The notes under the pieces: generated by a model
Told to the model about the DNA's origin: nothing
Seen by the model: only the letters and a program-made list of their open reading frames with translations
Database searches by the model: none
Shown here: positions 44,765 through 57,152 of the stretch, piece by piece
How the letters are laid out: each line of letters opens with the position of its first letter
How positions within the stretch are numbered: position 1 is the stretch's first letter
NCBI GenBank assembly: GCA_035610365.1
Contig: CM069432.1
Location: forward strand, 233,830,104 to 233,894,103
DNA from: Aquatica leii
Taxonomy: Eukaryota > Arthropoda > Insecta > Coleoptera > Lampyridae
Length of the DNA: 64,000 nucleotides
Direction: 5' to 3'
Made by a program: the position numbers and the translations under genes

Positions 44765-47075
44765 ATAAGAATATTCGTGATATTTTTATTTGGTTATCTT
44801 ATGTTTTATTTGTAACACTATTTTATTGGTCTACTTTCATCTAGGCAATTGGGGTCCGCATTTGTTTGCACTATTGTTGCACTTAGAATTATAGTTCACT
44901 TTTATACGAAAATTGTTTGAAATAATTATTAATGTTTGGCCTGAGGTCTCTGATTTCTAAATGGGAAGTATTCAATACAAAATTAAGCAAAATTAGCACA
45001 GAATATTTAACTTTTAAAACATTTAACTTTTGGGGTATATGAAAGTCTATTATGGTTACTTTTTTAAATTATTTTCATATTATACAGGATGTCATAAAAA
45101 CCACGAAAGTATCAAAGTTGTGTTTGTTTTTTAAATAATATGTCTTGTATATTATTGCATTTTTGAATTATCCGGTCAAAATAAGCGTGTGTTTTAATAA
45201 CGTTAATGAGGCCTTAACTTTAAGGTTTTTAATTAATTTTAAACTTTTTAATTGAAATGTTTGAACTTTAACACACACAAGATGTAAAGTTTATTATAAT
45301 TAGAATATGAAATGTAATCTATTGTTACAGTTTACTGTAAATTTTGCTCCCATACCTTAGATACTTCTTAAGTATCTCAAACATAAAATTTAAGTGATAC
45401 AGTGCACGCTGCTTATTGGAATCACGGATAATGTCATCAATCGGGTAATGTTTACTAAAGAACGGGTCAGACGTATGCTGCTACATAAAAAAACATTGTT
45501 TATAGTAATAATTTCGGTTTATGTTAATAATTTTCTTCTTAAGTTTATTTCTATCCATGTACAATTACCTATTTTACATGAATTTTTAACTGAATTTTCA
45601 CAATACGCTTATAAAACATTTTATAATGGTACTTTAAAAATACTTGTTTTGCATATATATAGCTTTATTTTTGCAGTGTTATTTGTTTATTTAAATATTT
45701 TGTCTGACCTACGTAGTATTACCATATTTAAACATTTGTAAATACGTCATGTTTGAGTTACTTTGTATTTTCTTTTGATAATTTTTTTTTAATATTGGAA
45801 TATTTGAACATCTATATAAAAATTGTACAATTGGTATTGTATAATAAAACAATAATTTATATGTTTGGTATAAAATGTCACATCCAAGTTTTTAGTAATT
45901 TTAAATTTGTTTTTCGATCTATTAATTTTAAATTATTTAAGTATAACTCATATATAAGTTATAGGTAATGACAATAATATTAACTACATGATAAACAACT
46001 TTCGTTCGCATATTTATTATTATAGAATTCACACTAAATACGTAAAAAGTAATAATAGTAATTTCCATACATTTTTAATACTGTGTTGTCAAAGTTTTTA
46101 TTCTGTGTTTTTTCAAACTACTTTTTGCCTAGCAAAATTTCAAAATTCACATGATAAATGTTGTTACGTTAAAATGCAAAGTCTGCACTCGACTGAAGGG
46201 CGACCCATTATTTGTGACTTACCTACAGTAGCCGGAAAGATATAATAATTAATAGAAGTTAACCTGTTTTTGATGTATCGATTTTATTTCGGTTAAGAAA
46301 GCGCTAAAACGAAAAAAAAAGATTCCAGGTGCTTGTTTCCACTTGACAACACTTAAGGAAAACAAATCAAACAAAATCTAACTTAATAAGAAGTGTATTT
46401 ATTTCAACGGCAGCATTAGAAAAACAAAAAGAAATAAGTCAAACATATGCTTGTACAGCAATAACACAATAATTTGCAATTTCAGTTACATAGAACTATT
46501 ACGTTATGCAAAACCGTACATTTACCTTAGCGTTAAGTTGGAATAATTTGACAGGTAATTAAAAAAACTAACGTAAGCGTAAGTAACAGCAAGCGTATAT
46601 TTGGTCGTTGTGCATACGATTGACATAAAAAAAGTTTAAATACAGAAAGAGAGTACTTACATGTTTCAACAATGGTACTAGCGCTAGTGGCATAGAAACA
46701 TACCCTTAAAATGCTGGCTACTAAAACACCAAATATACCACCGTGGGGTCAATAGACTGTAAAAATTACATTCGATGTTAATACACCATGTACACTAAGC
46801 TTTCAATTTTATTTAATATTTAACTGTGTTGCCAATTCAATGACAGTACTAAAAAAAAGACAATCTCACCGCAAAATAGAAATGAAATTTTACTTAGCAA
46901 TTCTTTCACATTCAACTATTGAAATTTTAATTGATTTATACCATCAATAATGCGGATTTTCAAAGATTTTTGAAAAGTTTTACTGAGCATTTCGCTAACA
47001 TGTGCTGTCTTCTTAATGTTAACAAAAACGAAAATAGCGAGTAAATATAAAATCGGCGACGGAGTTTAAACTATG
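44765..47075. other. AT-rich DNA, no supported gene
   Basis: Open frames at 45394-45741 and 45753-46245 are phenylalanine- and isoleucine-rich and not recognised. CAGTGCACGCTGCTTATTGG at 45400-45419 resembles a pogo/Tigger-like tip, but no partner was found. Confidence 0.4.
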
Positions 47076-47079
47076 CAAA

Positions 47080-47290
47080 ATTTATACAGCTCAAAAACCT
47101 GTAATACAGTTTTTTAACATACAATTATAATGTAGCAACATTTTAAACTATTAGAAATGCATAATTCTCACCGTGCAATTACAAATTAATGATGAGGTTA
47201 TTGAGGTATCTAAAAAACATAATCATCTTAGTAATTCATTACAAATTGCTTCAAATGCAATTTGTAAGAAAATAACGCAATTGTTACTTG
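47080..47290 (+). pseudogene. FLYWCH-type zinc finger scrap
   Basis: QLQINDEVIEVSKKHNHLSN followed by SLQIASNAI resembles the end of a FLYWCH finger (basic strand, then HNH). Such fingers are common in MULE-type transposons. Only the second half is visible and the first Cys pair is not clear. Confidence 0.35.
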
Positions 47291-47334
47291 TGATACCTAA
47301 TTTAACTATTCAATAGATGGCTGTGAATTAGTTA

Positions 47335-49230
47335 GCTAGTGTGCCAAAGCTGTTAAGCACAAAAAACTACGACGATTGATCATTCCCCGTAAAATTTTTT
47401 TTATACTGAATGGTTTGCCAACTTGTATTAATGGCACAGAAACAGATTTTGTAATAATTTCAAAGACAAAAGCTAAGTTAGTGTTAACCATAGACCCTTC
47501 TTGTTCGTGCACGTTAAAGAAGCAGGAACAGCTAAAAAGGTATGGACGACATTAAAAGATAAAGGTTTTTCGTATTTTAATATCATTACGTTTAGAAAAT
47601 TGTAACTCCATCGAATGTTATGTTAACCCGGTAATTGAAACCTCTCAAAAATGACGTAAAACCGGTTTCAAAATTGATGATGAGTAAGTAGAATCGTTGC
47701 TTTTGGCGGGTTTGCCCCAATACTTATGGCAATATAGCACTTTTAAATCAGGATACCTATATATTCCATTAAGGTAAAGTTACTGAACATGTAGTCAGAT
47801 AGCAACCAAAAGAGTAATATAGCAGGTGCTTTTGTCGTAAAACATAAAAGCAGAGTAAATTTTAAAACGCCAACAAAAGAGAGCAGCACCGGTAGCAAAA
47901 CAAGATCGAAGTGAAATTATATGTTTTTGTTGTAAACAAACAGGTCATTTTTCGAATAAATATCGGAACTATGCTAAAATTGAATATAACAAGAAATTAA
48001 GGCAGAAAAACGCATTTAGTGCCGTATTTTTAAGTACTAGTTTTAATGATACAAAATGGTATATTGACAGCGGTGCTAGTGTTAATTTAACTACACGAAA
48101 CAAATGGTTAAAATTTTAAAAGGAGCGAGAATTAATAGAAATAATGGTTGCAAATGAAAGTAAGTTCCAGTTGAATGTATAGGTGACGTAGAAATTACTA
48201 CAACAGTTGGACAAGAAAAATTTAATGTTATAGTAAAATATGTACAATATGTACCGGAATGTTTATAAATTAAATTTTGTAGAACCACAATGAATGAATT
48301 GACAGCTTTAATAGTAGTGACGGGTGATGTTTGGCATCGCCGATTTGGTCAACTTAATTATCAAAATTCAAAATTGTTGAAGGTTTAGAGTGCATAAGAA
48401 AACTTAACCGAAACGCAATTTGTAAAGTATTACGTGAAGGAAAGCAAACAAAGCTACCTTTTAAACATACAGATAACAACTGCATTATTCAAAGTTTTGT
48501 GGACCAATAGAGGCTACACGCCGCTGGGAAGTTCCAGGTATTTTTTGTTATTAGAAGCTGATTATAGTAAAATGATTTTGTATATTTTTTAAAATGTAAA
48601 AGTAAAGCTTTTGAACGTTTCAAAGAGTTTAAAAACTTTGTGGAGAACTAGAAAAATACAAATAATAAAATTTTTAGAACCGATAGTGATGGAGAATCCT
48701 GTAGCTCTAAGTTCGATCGTTTTTTTTTTAATAGAAATGGGATTTTACGACAAAAATTGAATCATTTTTCTCCTAAACAGTATGGAATGCTTGAAAAAAT
48801 GAATTGAACAATTATCAAAAAAACTCGATGTTTACTATTCGAAGAAAACTGGAAAAACAGTTCTGGGCATAGACAGTAGATGCTGCGGTTTATTTAAAGA
48901 ATTGGTCGGTTGCCGAAGGCGTCAATCAAACTCCTTTTGAAACATGAAATAAAAAGAAATAAATGTCAGCAATTTGAGGATTTTTGGTAGCGAAGTTATG
49001 GTACACATTCCCATATAAAAATATAAAAAATATAAAAAGTATACGAAGCAAAATACGAATATTTTCAAAGTTGGTGTACAGTAATGAAAATAATTTAGAT
49101 TTCTGAAAATGTTTTAATTGCCTATTTTGACAAAGAAAGTAAACTAAAAAAGGCCTTCTTTATTATGGTCAAGATATTCGATGCTTATAGATTGATTGAA
49201 TAAACAAATATCACAGTCTTCGCCCTAAAC
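47335..49230 (+). pseudogene. Copia LTR retrotransposon: Gag, protease, integrase (decayed)
   Basis: Gag: VPKLLSTKNYDDWSFPVKFF near 47345, KEAGTAKKVWTTLKDKGFS near 47515, and ESLLLAGLPQYLWQY near 47690. The zinc knuckle is CFCCKQTGHFSNKYRNYA near 47930 (last Cys replaced). Protease: WYIDSGASVNLTTRNKWLKF near 48055, Asp-Ser-Gly intact. Integrase: GDVWHRRFGQLNYQN near 48325, LEADYSKM near 48550, QFWA followed by VDAAVYLKNWSVAEGVNQTP near 48875-48930. The integrase-before-RT order marks Copia. The RT is missing; RNase H is at 50350. Shifts and stops throughout. LTRs were not identified. Confidence 0.87.
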
Positions 49231-49234
49231 AAAT

Positions 49235-49576
49235 AATCAAACGGTTATTGTATTAACAGTCCAATTAAAATTAATACAATTGGCAAGACACCGAAAGTAA
49301 TTATAATTTTTGTTAAAACTACCGGAACCTGAGCTTTTCATTGGCCATTGTTTTAAAAGGTCAAGTATGTCACCTCCAGCAAACAGTGAAAGTGACCTGA
49401 TTACTATTAAAAGGCATGGTGGTTGGAAATCTTCAGAAATTGCTGAAGGTTATATAGATGCTTCCGCAACCAAAACAATAGACGTAGCTGATAAACTTGC
49501 AGCTAATACCAGCATTTCCACCGTATCTTCACAACAACCATTAGATAACATAACGGTGACTGTGAATAATGAATAA
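49235..49576 (+). pseudogene. Crypton-like tyrosine recombinase C-terminus, copy 2
   Basis: KLPEPELFIGHCFKRSSMSP, then LITIKRHGGWKSSEIAEGYI and ATKTIDVADKLAAN. This is the last catalytic block of insect Crypton-like recombinases: His of HxxR present, Arg changed to Lys, then GGW and the Tyr of GYI. A short upstream piece (INTIGKTPKVIIIF, another frame) also fits. The 268-bp frame is intact and ends at a stop. It is better preserved than the copy at 18.6 kb, and they are different lineages by sequence. It lies where Copia RT should be. Confidence 0.85.
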
Positions 49577-49850
49577 ATAATGTCTAGTATAAAGTATTAA
49601 AAGTTATGTATATATACTTAATTTTTCCTTAAAATAAATTGTTCTGCTTAAAATGCAACTCAGTTTTAAAAACCTTATTAATGGTATCCTCTTGTTCTAC
49701 AATTTACAGTAAACTACAAAGAAAAACAAAACAGTGATTATCTTCTAAAATCTGTAATTTGTTATTAAACAGCAGCTTTTCAAATCAATATTCACTCGGA
49801 ATTCCCAACACACAATTTTTAAAAGAACTTCAAATGTAACTGAAAACCAC

Positions 49851-50327
49851 AGTTCGGGTGCTATACAGTGTTACTTTTGACCTGCTTTAGACAACTCAAA
49901 CGAGTTCTGTAAAATAATTGTTAGAGTATTAAAATAGAAAATTGTATATTAAATAATTAGTTTCATAAAGGTTCTCACTCACTCGACTATTAGACTTTAC
50001 GGGTCGTTTTCTAAACTTGGTTTCGTGCGCTAAAATGTCTTATGAAACGTATACTTTATTCTATTTTTTCTATTTTGGAAATTATATGTAAAAATATATT
50101 TAAAGTCCATATATACTTTTTTTTTATTGATTACGGAAAATTTTTTTTTTTAATAATAAGTTGGCAACATTTCAAATTTAACATGTTGCATAGTTAGATT
50201 AGCTGTATTTTAATTGTCAAATATCAATATTGCCAATCTAACAAATCATAGTTCGGGTGCTATAGAGTGTTACTTTAGACAACTTAAACGAGTTCTTTAA
50301 AGTACTTGTTAGATTACCAAAATAGAA
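49851..50327. repeat. Direct repeat pair about 400 bp apart
   Basis: Copies at 49851-49940 and 50250-50327 share AGTTCGGGTGCTATA, then ACTCAAACGAGTTCT (copy 2 ACTTAAACGAGTTCT) and TTGTTAGA. The interval between holds sequence related to 35505-35590. It could be a segmental duplication inside the Copia relic or flanks of an insertion. Confidence 0.6.
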
Positions 50328-50349
50328 AAAAAAATTCAAGATAACTGCA

Positions 50350-50690
50350 GAAAACTAAAAATTATTGTTTCAATTTTCCAAAGGACGATAAAGAAGGTTT
50401 TGTAGATGCCGACTTGGGCTGCAATTTTTTTGATAGAAAAACATATACAAGTTTTTGTTTAAAACTTTCCGAGTCCGTAATGACATAAGAGAGTAATAAA
50501 CAAGAACTGTAGCATTTTCTAGTACAGAAGTTGTATTTATGGCTTTAACTGAAACTTCAAAGGAAGCTATTTGCTTAAGAACTTGGTTAGGCGAACTAAC
50601 GGACATAGTGTTATATAATGACAATGCCTGCAAATATATTTACCAAAGATTGGGTTCATATAAGCATTTTAAATTTTGAAGTAATTAAGG
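50350..50690 (+). pseudogene. Copia RNase H fragment
   Basis: KDDKEGFVDADLGCNFFDRK, then TYTSFCLKLSESV, and downstream in shifted frames FMALTETSKEAICLRTWLGE and LYNDNACKYI. This is the Copia RNase H pattern (GFVDADWG...DRKSYTG; EAEYMAL..A.KEA.WLR). It follows the Gag/integrase part at 47335-49230 on the same strand. The RT between them has been lost and a Crypton fragment lies in the gap. Confidence 0.8.
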
Positions 50691-50699
50691 TATTGTATC

Positions 50700-53600
50700 T
50701 GATAATACAATGTAATTTTTTTTGTGCCAGTGTTAAAAATTATTGAAGTTAAAAAAAATAATACAATACGAATCTAGTCTTTGTAGAAATTTCAACCGAG
50801 TTACACGTGTTTCTTTTGTGACCACATTTTTTCAGATTTAGCTTGTTTTGAAGATTTCAGGATTAACTTAAAGAAATAATCTGCGCACTAAAAAATTTTT
50901 CACCAATAGTATATATATATACAATTTTTATCTAAAGCTCTAAAAATGTGTACTGCAACGTGCTCGGGAAGAATCAACCGCCCGGGAATTATGCAGAATA
51001 AAAAATTGTACTACACAAGCAACTTGTGGAAACCTGAATTGAGGCGACGTTTCTTGAGGCAAATCAGAAAGTATAAAAAAAATGCAGGCTTTCCTACTAA
51101 TATTAACAACTGGCTTAAAAGACCTATCGGGCAACGGATATTGACTTATAGTTTTCGATATAGGACCTAAAAATGAAACTGGGGATAAGATAAGATTCGA
51201 TAATAAATTCTAACCATTAATTTACAATAAATTAGTCAATAAACAATAAATAACACACTGTAGAAATTAACTTATAGTTTAAAACATGTTGAATAAGCAA
51301 AAACGTTACATACAGAAGTTAATCTATAGATAAAATCGTAATATTTTTTGTGTTTACTCTTTGAAGTTATTGATGGTTCGGTCACATTTAAAACTTATGC
51401 AATTCAGCTGTACCTCGATTAGGGTTATCACTCGTCCTCGTTTGAAACATAAAACATAAAAAGGTGACAAGCATAACGTTCATGTTCATAATTTAATTCA
51501 TAAAAACATACATTTTTAGAAAGTGATTTAACTATTTCTATTGTGGAAACAGACAATAGTATCTATTTTTATATTTGTTTATTAAATTTATTTTATTTTT
51601 GTAACACGTAAAATTTACATGGTTTCAGCTACTAAGACAAACAGTTTAATAATATAATTACATAAATATATTTTTAAATTTTTCATTCAAATAAATTTCG
51701 TTAGATAATACTAGACAAATCGTACAAATGTACAGAACTTTTTATGTGGTTAATTGGTGTAAGTACACTCTTAATTAGTGTTGCTTTTTACGTAAAAAAT
51801 ACAAATACAAATTCTACCTTTTTATTGATTGATGACAAATTTTATTTATGTATATAAAAATAATATAAATATAAAAAAATAATAATAATATAAAAAATAT
51901 TAATATTATTATTTAATATAGCTGTACATATATGTTTTGTTGTTAAACAAACTTTAATAAAAAAACTAAAATGTTTAAATAATGAAGTTTATTGTTGTTT
52001 TTGTAAAAAAAATTATAAAACTTCTAGATATATAACATAATTATAACTGTTAAAAAACAATATTTTTACAATATATTTTCTTACAATTTTTATTTGTACA
52101 TTATCAGTACACACGCAATAAGCATATTATTACAACTACATCTAAATTACAATTACTGTAATTATTTCGTTTATTATTCATTTATGCCTTTTATTAAATC
52201 TTACTTAGAAACACATCGTTTATAAACCAATTTTCTGTAGTTGTTACAATGTTATATATACTTTATTACAAAAAACTGCTTTTTTTTAACAATTACATTT
52301 AAAATATAAACGCATAATTAATTCAAAAATATTAGTGTTTGTTAACAAAATTAAATACAAATATTGTGTATGTTTTATTTTGTTTGTTTTACGTATATTG
52401 TCACAAACGATATACATTGATTTAATTATATACATATGTAATTTACATAATTAATCCAACAATTACAATTTATGATTATCAACTTACATATCATAGTACA
52501 TGCACAATTTGAGTATAAATAAACAATTCGATTTTTTGTTAAGCTGTCATTTGCAACATTTTATTACACTCGAATCGTTTTGACGTATTTTAACCATAAG
52601 GTTAAATTAAAACTATTTAATTCACATGTAATTAAAATTAAATAGCATTAGTGAGAAAATAATTAAATCTGTCAGTATAAACCAAGAGTTTATTCAATCA
52701 ATTTGTATTTTCCATTAGTTACTCTAGCGTTAATGCATTGTTAGATATCTTGTACCCACAATTTGAATCAAACTGGCGTCACATAATGTGCAAAGTCAAA
52801 TAATATATTTGTGGTTTAAACGTAAAATTACTTACTGCACGCATGCATTAAAGCTATTATTATAAATTCAAAGACTAATGTTTAAATAGTATGTAGAAAC
52901 TTTGCAAATGGTTATTGTCGGTGTAAAACATCTGTAAATACTTTACTGTTTTTTGTACTCATTTTAATAAAAATCATTAAATGCAATCTTGCTTTTTTAA
53001 GCAAAGATAATTTATTTATTAGCACTGAGAAGCTTAAGACAACTTATATAAAACAAACTTTTTTATTTATAGTGTCAATTAATGTTATATAAATTTGTAT
53101 GTAATGTATATAATTTTATATAATGCAAATATCATTTAATTGCGATAGCATAAACATAAGCGATTGAGTAAACTATTATTCAGAAATTTTTTAACATGAT
53201 CAAAATAATGTTGTTGTAAACCACGTCAACACGGCTTGCTACGATGTCGGTGAGTGGGCGTGAGTTGATAAATTATAATAAAAATTGTAAAATACACCAC
53301 TCCACTTACTGATACAGCTTCTTAGCTTGGAGAGACCAGGAGTACGTCTGAAGCCACTACGAAGCAAAGAGGAGTAAGAAGAAAAACGACATAAAACAAT
53401 GTAACAAAGAAACAAGGAACGGAATTCTTTCAGTTTAAAACTTATTGGAAAAAAGAGCCGTCTTAAACTCTAACAGATTTGTTAAAAGAATTTTTATAGT
53501 TTTGAAGCAACATGGCTGCAGTTATCTTAACAAATTTTACCTGCAGCTGGTAATTTACTTTTATAAATTGCTTAATTCTACCAGAATATTTCCCAATTCT

Positions 53601-54830
53601 TATACAGCACTATTGGATTTAGTAGAAAGCGTTTAGTTAAAATCTAGCGGTCGCAGCAAAAACACACTACGAAATTCCCAGGTGAAAACTTCCTCCGTTC
53701 GCGTTTTCCTTCCCGTAAATTTCAATTACGTATCGGCGACAGTGTCGGCGAAAAACCAGCGACGGCGTGAATTTTACTTCATTGTTGATAACAAAATGAC
53801 GTAGTTATCATTGTGTATTGAATCAAAACATTATTAGAAATACAAAATATACAAAAATTACGTTTCATTACGTATATTTATACAAAAAACTATTAAAGTA
53901 AGTATTGAGAATAAAAACAAACACATTTTAATTTTAATCTTATTAAATTTTCTCAGGCACGTTACCATTCTTATTTTTTTATTCTTACATCAAGTATGTT
54001 TACATTTTTCTTGTAATTTTATTATTTACAGGTTCAAAATAGTAAGATACATTACGATTACAAAAATCAGGGTACTTGCCCTGAGCGGCAATTTAAAAGG
54101 CGCCAAATTCATATGTTTGAAAGAAAAGGTTTATTAAAACTAATATTCAGGGCGCGGCGTACTATCACTAAAAACACATGTGAAGAAATAATTCTACAAA
54201 GCGAACAAAAAAGCTCTATGTCCCTCTGAAAGGCTGAATCGTTTTTATTATTATTTTTGAACTTGAATACATATTTTTCAAAAATTGTGAAAAATTCTAC
54301 ACAACCAAGAAATGAATTTCTACAAGGCCCGCATATAAGAATTTAAAAACTTTACAGTTTATATCTCAACGACACAGCAAATAAACAAGTACTAAATTAA
54401 AGTTAAAGAATTCAATTAAATGACTTTGCCATTAATTAAGTTCCAAACATTTTTTCTTGCGTTATTACTTTTGACTACGCCGAGATCTAAACCTAAACAA
54501 TAATTTTTTTGAAGTTTTATTACTAGACATGTCAAGCTAAGAAAGATGAAATGTTTTAGTGTTGAAAACACTTATAAAATGCTTCCTTCGAAGGTTCGTG
54601 TAACGAAACTATGAAACGCTCAGATGAAACAAAGCTGGAACTTGCGGTGGTGCAGAATTTAATTTCATTTTTTGTATTTTTTGGATGCAGTGTTTATTAG
54701 TATTAAACAAGATATCCTTCTGATTCGTTTTATGTTTTAAAAATATAATAAGTTTTAATTTCACTCAGCAGTGATGAAAAATAATTATAGTAATTGCAGA
54801 ATTAAATCCGCGCGAGCTTCCGTCTTGTAC
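50700..54830. other. AT-rich DNA, no supported gene
   Basis: The 74-residue frame at 50946-51170 (RRRFLRQIRKYKKN) was not recognised. 53215-53350 is less AT-rich and contains ATGTCGGTGAGTGGG, which looks like a start next to a splice donor but lacks support. The rest is A/T-run sequence. Confidence 0.4.
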
Positions 54831-54835
54831 GGTGC

Positions 54836-55112
54836 AGAAACGGTACAATATAGATGAAAATTGCACATAAACAATTTATTGAACAAAAATTTTACTACAA
54901 AAAAGTCCGCGGGAGTGAGAATATATATAACAGTTTAAAATTTACAAAATTTTAATGTAATGAGAAACATTTTCGCGCAACTTTGCAGACTTGTATCTTC
55001 TAAACTACCAAAGGTAATTGTACCCTTCTGACGACTTTTTTATAGTAAATTTTATTTTCTATAAAAATGTTTATGTGCAACTATTTTCTATTTTGCACCG
55101 TTTCACGGTAAT
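54836..55112. mobile_element. Inverted-repeat element (MITE candidate)
   Basis: The left arm 54836-54910 and the reverse complement of 55035-55112 align over about 75 bp, sharing TTGCACATAAACA and AAAAAAGTC. The non-coding loop is about 125 bp. Target duplication was not identified. Confidence 0.65.
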
Positions 55113-55442
55113 AGTTTAGTAGTTATTTTAAGTTATTAAACAAATCATTTCAATACAAAAATTGTGGCGGTTTCTATGCAAGCATGATTTTCAAGAAAAA
55201 CAACTCCGGATTCTTGGTGTAATATTACAAAACCGACAAAGCTACTCTTAGCCGCAAAAAAAGCAGCTGTGGTCACCAAAAGCAACTCTACCGAAACACA
55301 CATGTTTTCTAAACCTATAATTTGTTAATTTTAAATGCGTAAACGAAATATGTAATTTAATAAACCTGATTTATAACATTTTATAATAAAAACTATTAGT
55401 AATTACTAGTTTAAGTTATAAACGATTTCACTGTAAAGTTAT

Positions 55443-55532
55443 CAACATACTGGGATATACTAAGAAAAGAACGAAAAACGTTTTTATCTTAGTATAGACT
55501 CCGGCCGTGGAAGCCTTCACTATTACAACATA
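55443..55532. repeat. Minimal PLE end remnant with inverted tips
   Basis: 55480-55525 is the reverse complement of the PLE copy 1 end at 26131-26180 (shared ACTATACTAAGAT-type string). Immediately left is a short inverted copy of the same tip (TATACTAAGAAAAGAACG). CAACATA at 55443-55449 and 55526-55532 may be the target duplication. Confidence 0.5.
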
Positions 55533-55550
55533 GGAGGAGTTCTTCTTTTG

Positions 55551-55755
55551 ACTTACTCGCAAAAAAGATGTTACTGTCGGGCTGTTTTTTTTTTCAACGT
55601 ACTCGCGCATGTACGCGCTGTTTTTGTTACCTACTCGAAAAAGTTATTTACTCGCTGGTTTTTTTCACTTATCTGAAGAAACGTTACTGACGGGTGGTGT
55701 TTTCTTTCGTACTCGCGAAAGGAGAGTTAATGACGGGCTGGTTTCTTTCACGTAC
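55551..55755. repeat. Degenerate CpG-containing tandem repeat
   Basis: Five units of roughly 32-48 bp, each with TACTCGC, then GTTACTGACGGGCTG and a T-rich run. The CpG content contrasts with the AT-rich surroundings. Confidence 0.75.
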
Positions 55756-55799
55756 ATTTATTATTATTAATATTTTTCTTTAAGTGTACGTTTTGTATA

Positions 55800-57150
55800 A
55801 AGTTATTAGTTAGTGACAAATTGTTACGTGGTTGCCAACCTGCATCCAGTCAAGACCCAACAAACCGCAACTTGAGGATTAGGCGCCATATAAAAAGTTC
55901 AGAAATTAGTTAAATTTATTTAGATATGCGTTTGTAAGTTTTTATTTGATAATTGCACGAGAGATGCAATGAACTAAGATACTGTCTAATGCGAGAAAAT
56001 TGAGAATGATTGTTTAAATTTAATTCTATCGCTTAAACGAGGTTTTTTGCCATTTTATCTGCTTGATTTAGTTCTAGATTTGGAGTAGGCAATTAGAGAA
56101 ATTTTATTTTAACTTTTTCTTCTGTTGACAATCTGGCAAATTCATTTTTAAAAATAAATTTGCATCTTTAAAAACTACGTACCACAAATTTCATTTGGAA
56201 CACGTCGTACACGTTCTACAGATCACTGTATTAAACCGCGGGCTATGACAGCGCCAGCCCTTTTGCAGGTTAAACTTGCAGTGGAGTCGCAAAGTCACGG
56301 TACAATGTTCTGCTGCATATGAGGCATGGGCTCAAATAATTGTGTTTTTCTTATTTTAATAAAAGCCACAATTGAAAATTAATACAAAATACTGCTCTCT
56401 ATAGAAATAAGTAATACAATAACATTCAGATAAAATAGATATGAATAAATAGTATCGTTCTCAATTAATAGCTGGCAAATCGATGCCTATAATGAAATAA
56501 AATAAAAATCCGGCAAATTTTATTTATTTAATTTATATAACTATACTAAGCTAATACAGTGGAACGAATTAATTGATCGAGATACGCCATTCGAAAAGTT
56601 AACATTTTGATTTACTAAAAATTCGATTCGAATCGACACATATTTTGAGAAATATCAAAAATTAACATTTTTAAAATAACTTTTAAACTACTGCGCCTTT
56701 AAAATATATGTAAAAATTCTAAGCTAACAATAATAGCGGTTGGTTTTTATAAAGACTTTAAGACCATTAGAGTGGGAAATATTCTAAATATTTTATTTCT
56801 TTGTTCGTCTGAAAATTTTTATAGTCTTTTGGAAATATACACTCAGTCAAAAAATTAAGACAGCGTAAACATTTTCAATTATTTTAGTGATTATTGAAAA
56901 ACTATATTTAGTTAATATTAGATAATAATAATCGAGAAACAAAAGAAAAAATTTACAGATATCGCAAATCTTGCAATTATCGGAAGGTGCTGAAAACAAA
57001 CAGAGTATTACCTACGTAATATAATGAACAAAGTTTATTACAATTTTCAAAAATAAGAATGCATACATAAATAATAAAAAAATAAAAAAACACAAATAAC
57101 TAATATTCTAGGTACATATTAAACGAGAATAAAGTCTTATGATAATTTAC
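55800..57150. other. AT-rich DNA, no supported gene
   Basis: A GC-richer patch lies at 56200-56320 and was not recognised on either strand. Confidence 0.4.
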
Positions 57151-57152
57151 CA

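Noticed and set aside
45394..45741. 115-codon open frame
   Set aside because: Dominated by F, I, L and V from T-rich DNA, with no motif. The start may be a transposon tip (CAGTGCACGCTG) but no inverse partner was found.
50946..51170. 74-codon open frame with basic residues
   Set aside because: No family resemblance and no context. Could be chance in a less AT-rich patch.
53240..53260. ATGTCGGTGAGTGGG as a possible first exon and splice donor
   Set aside because: No downstream exon, acceptor or coding bias was found; the match is short.
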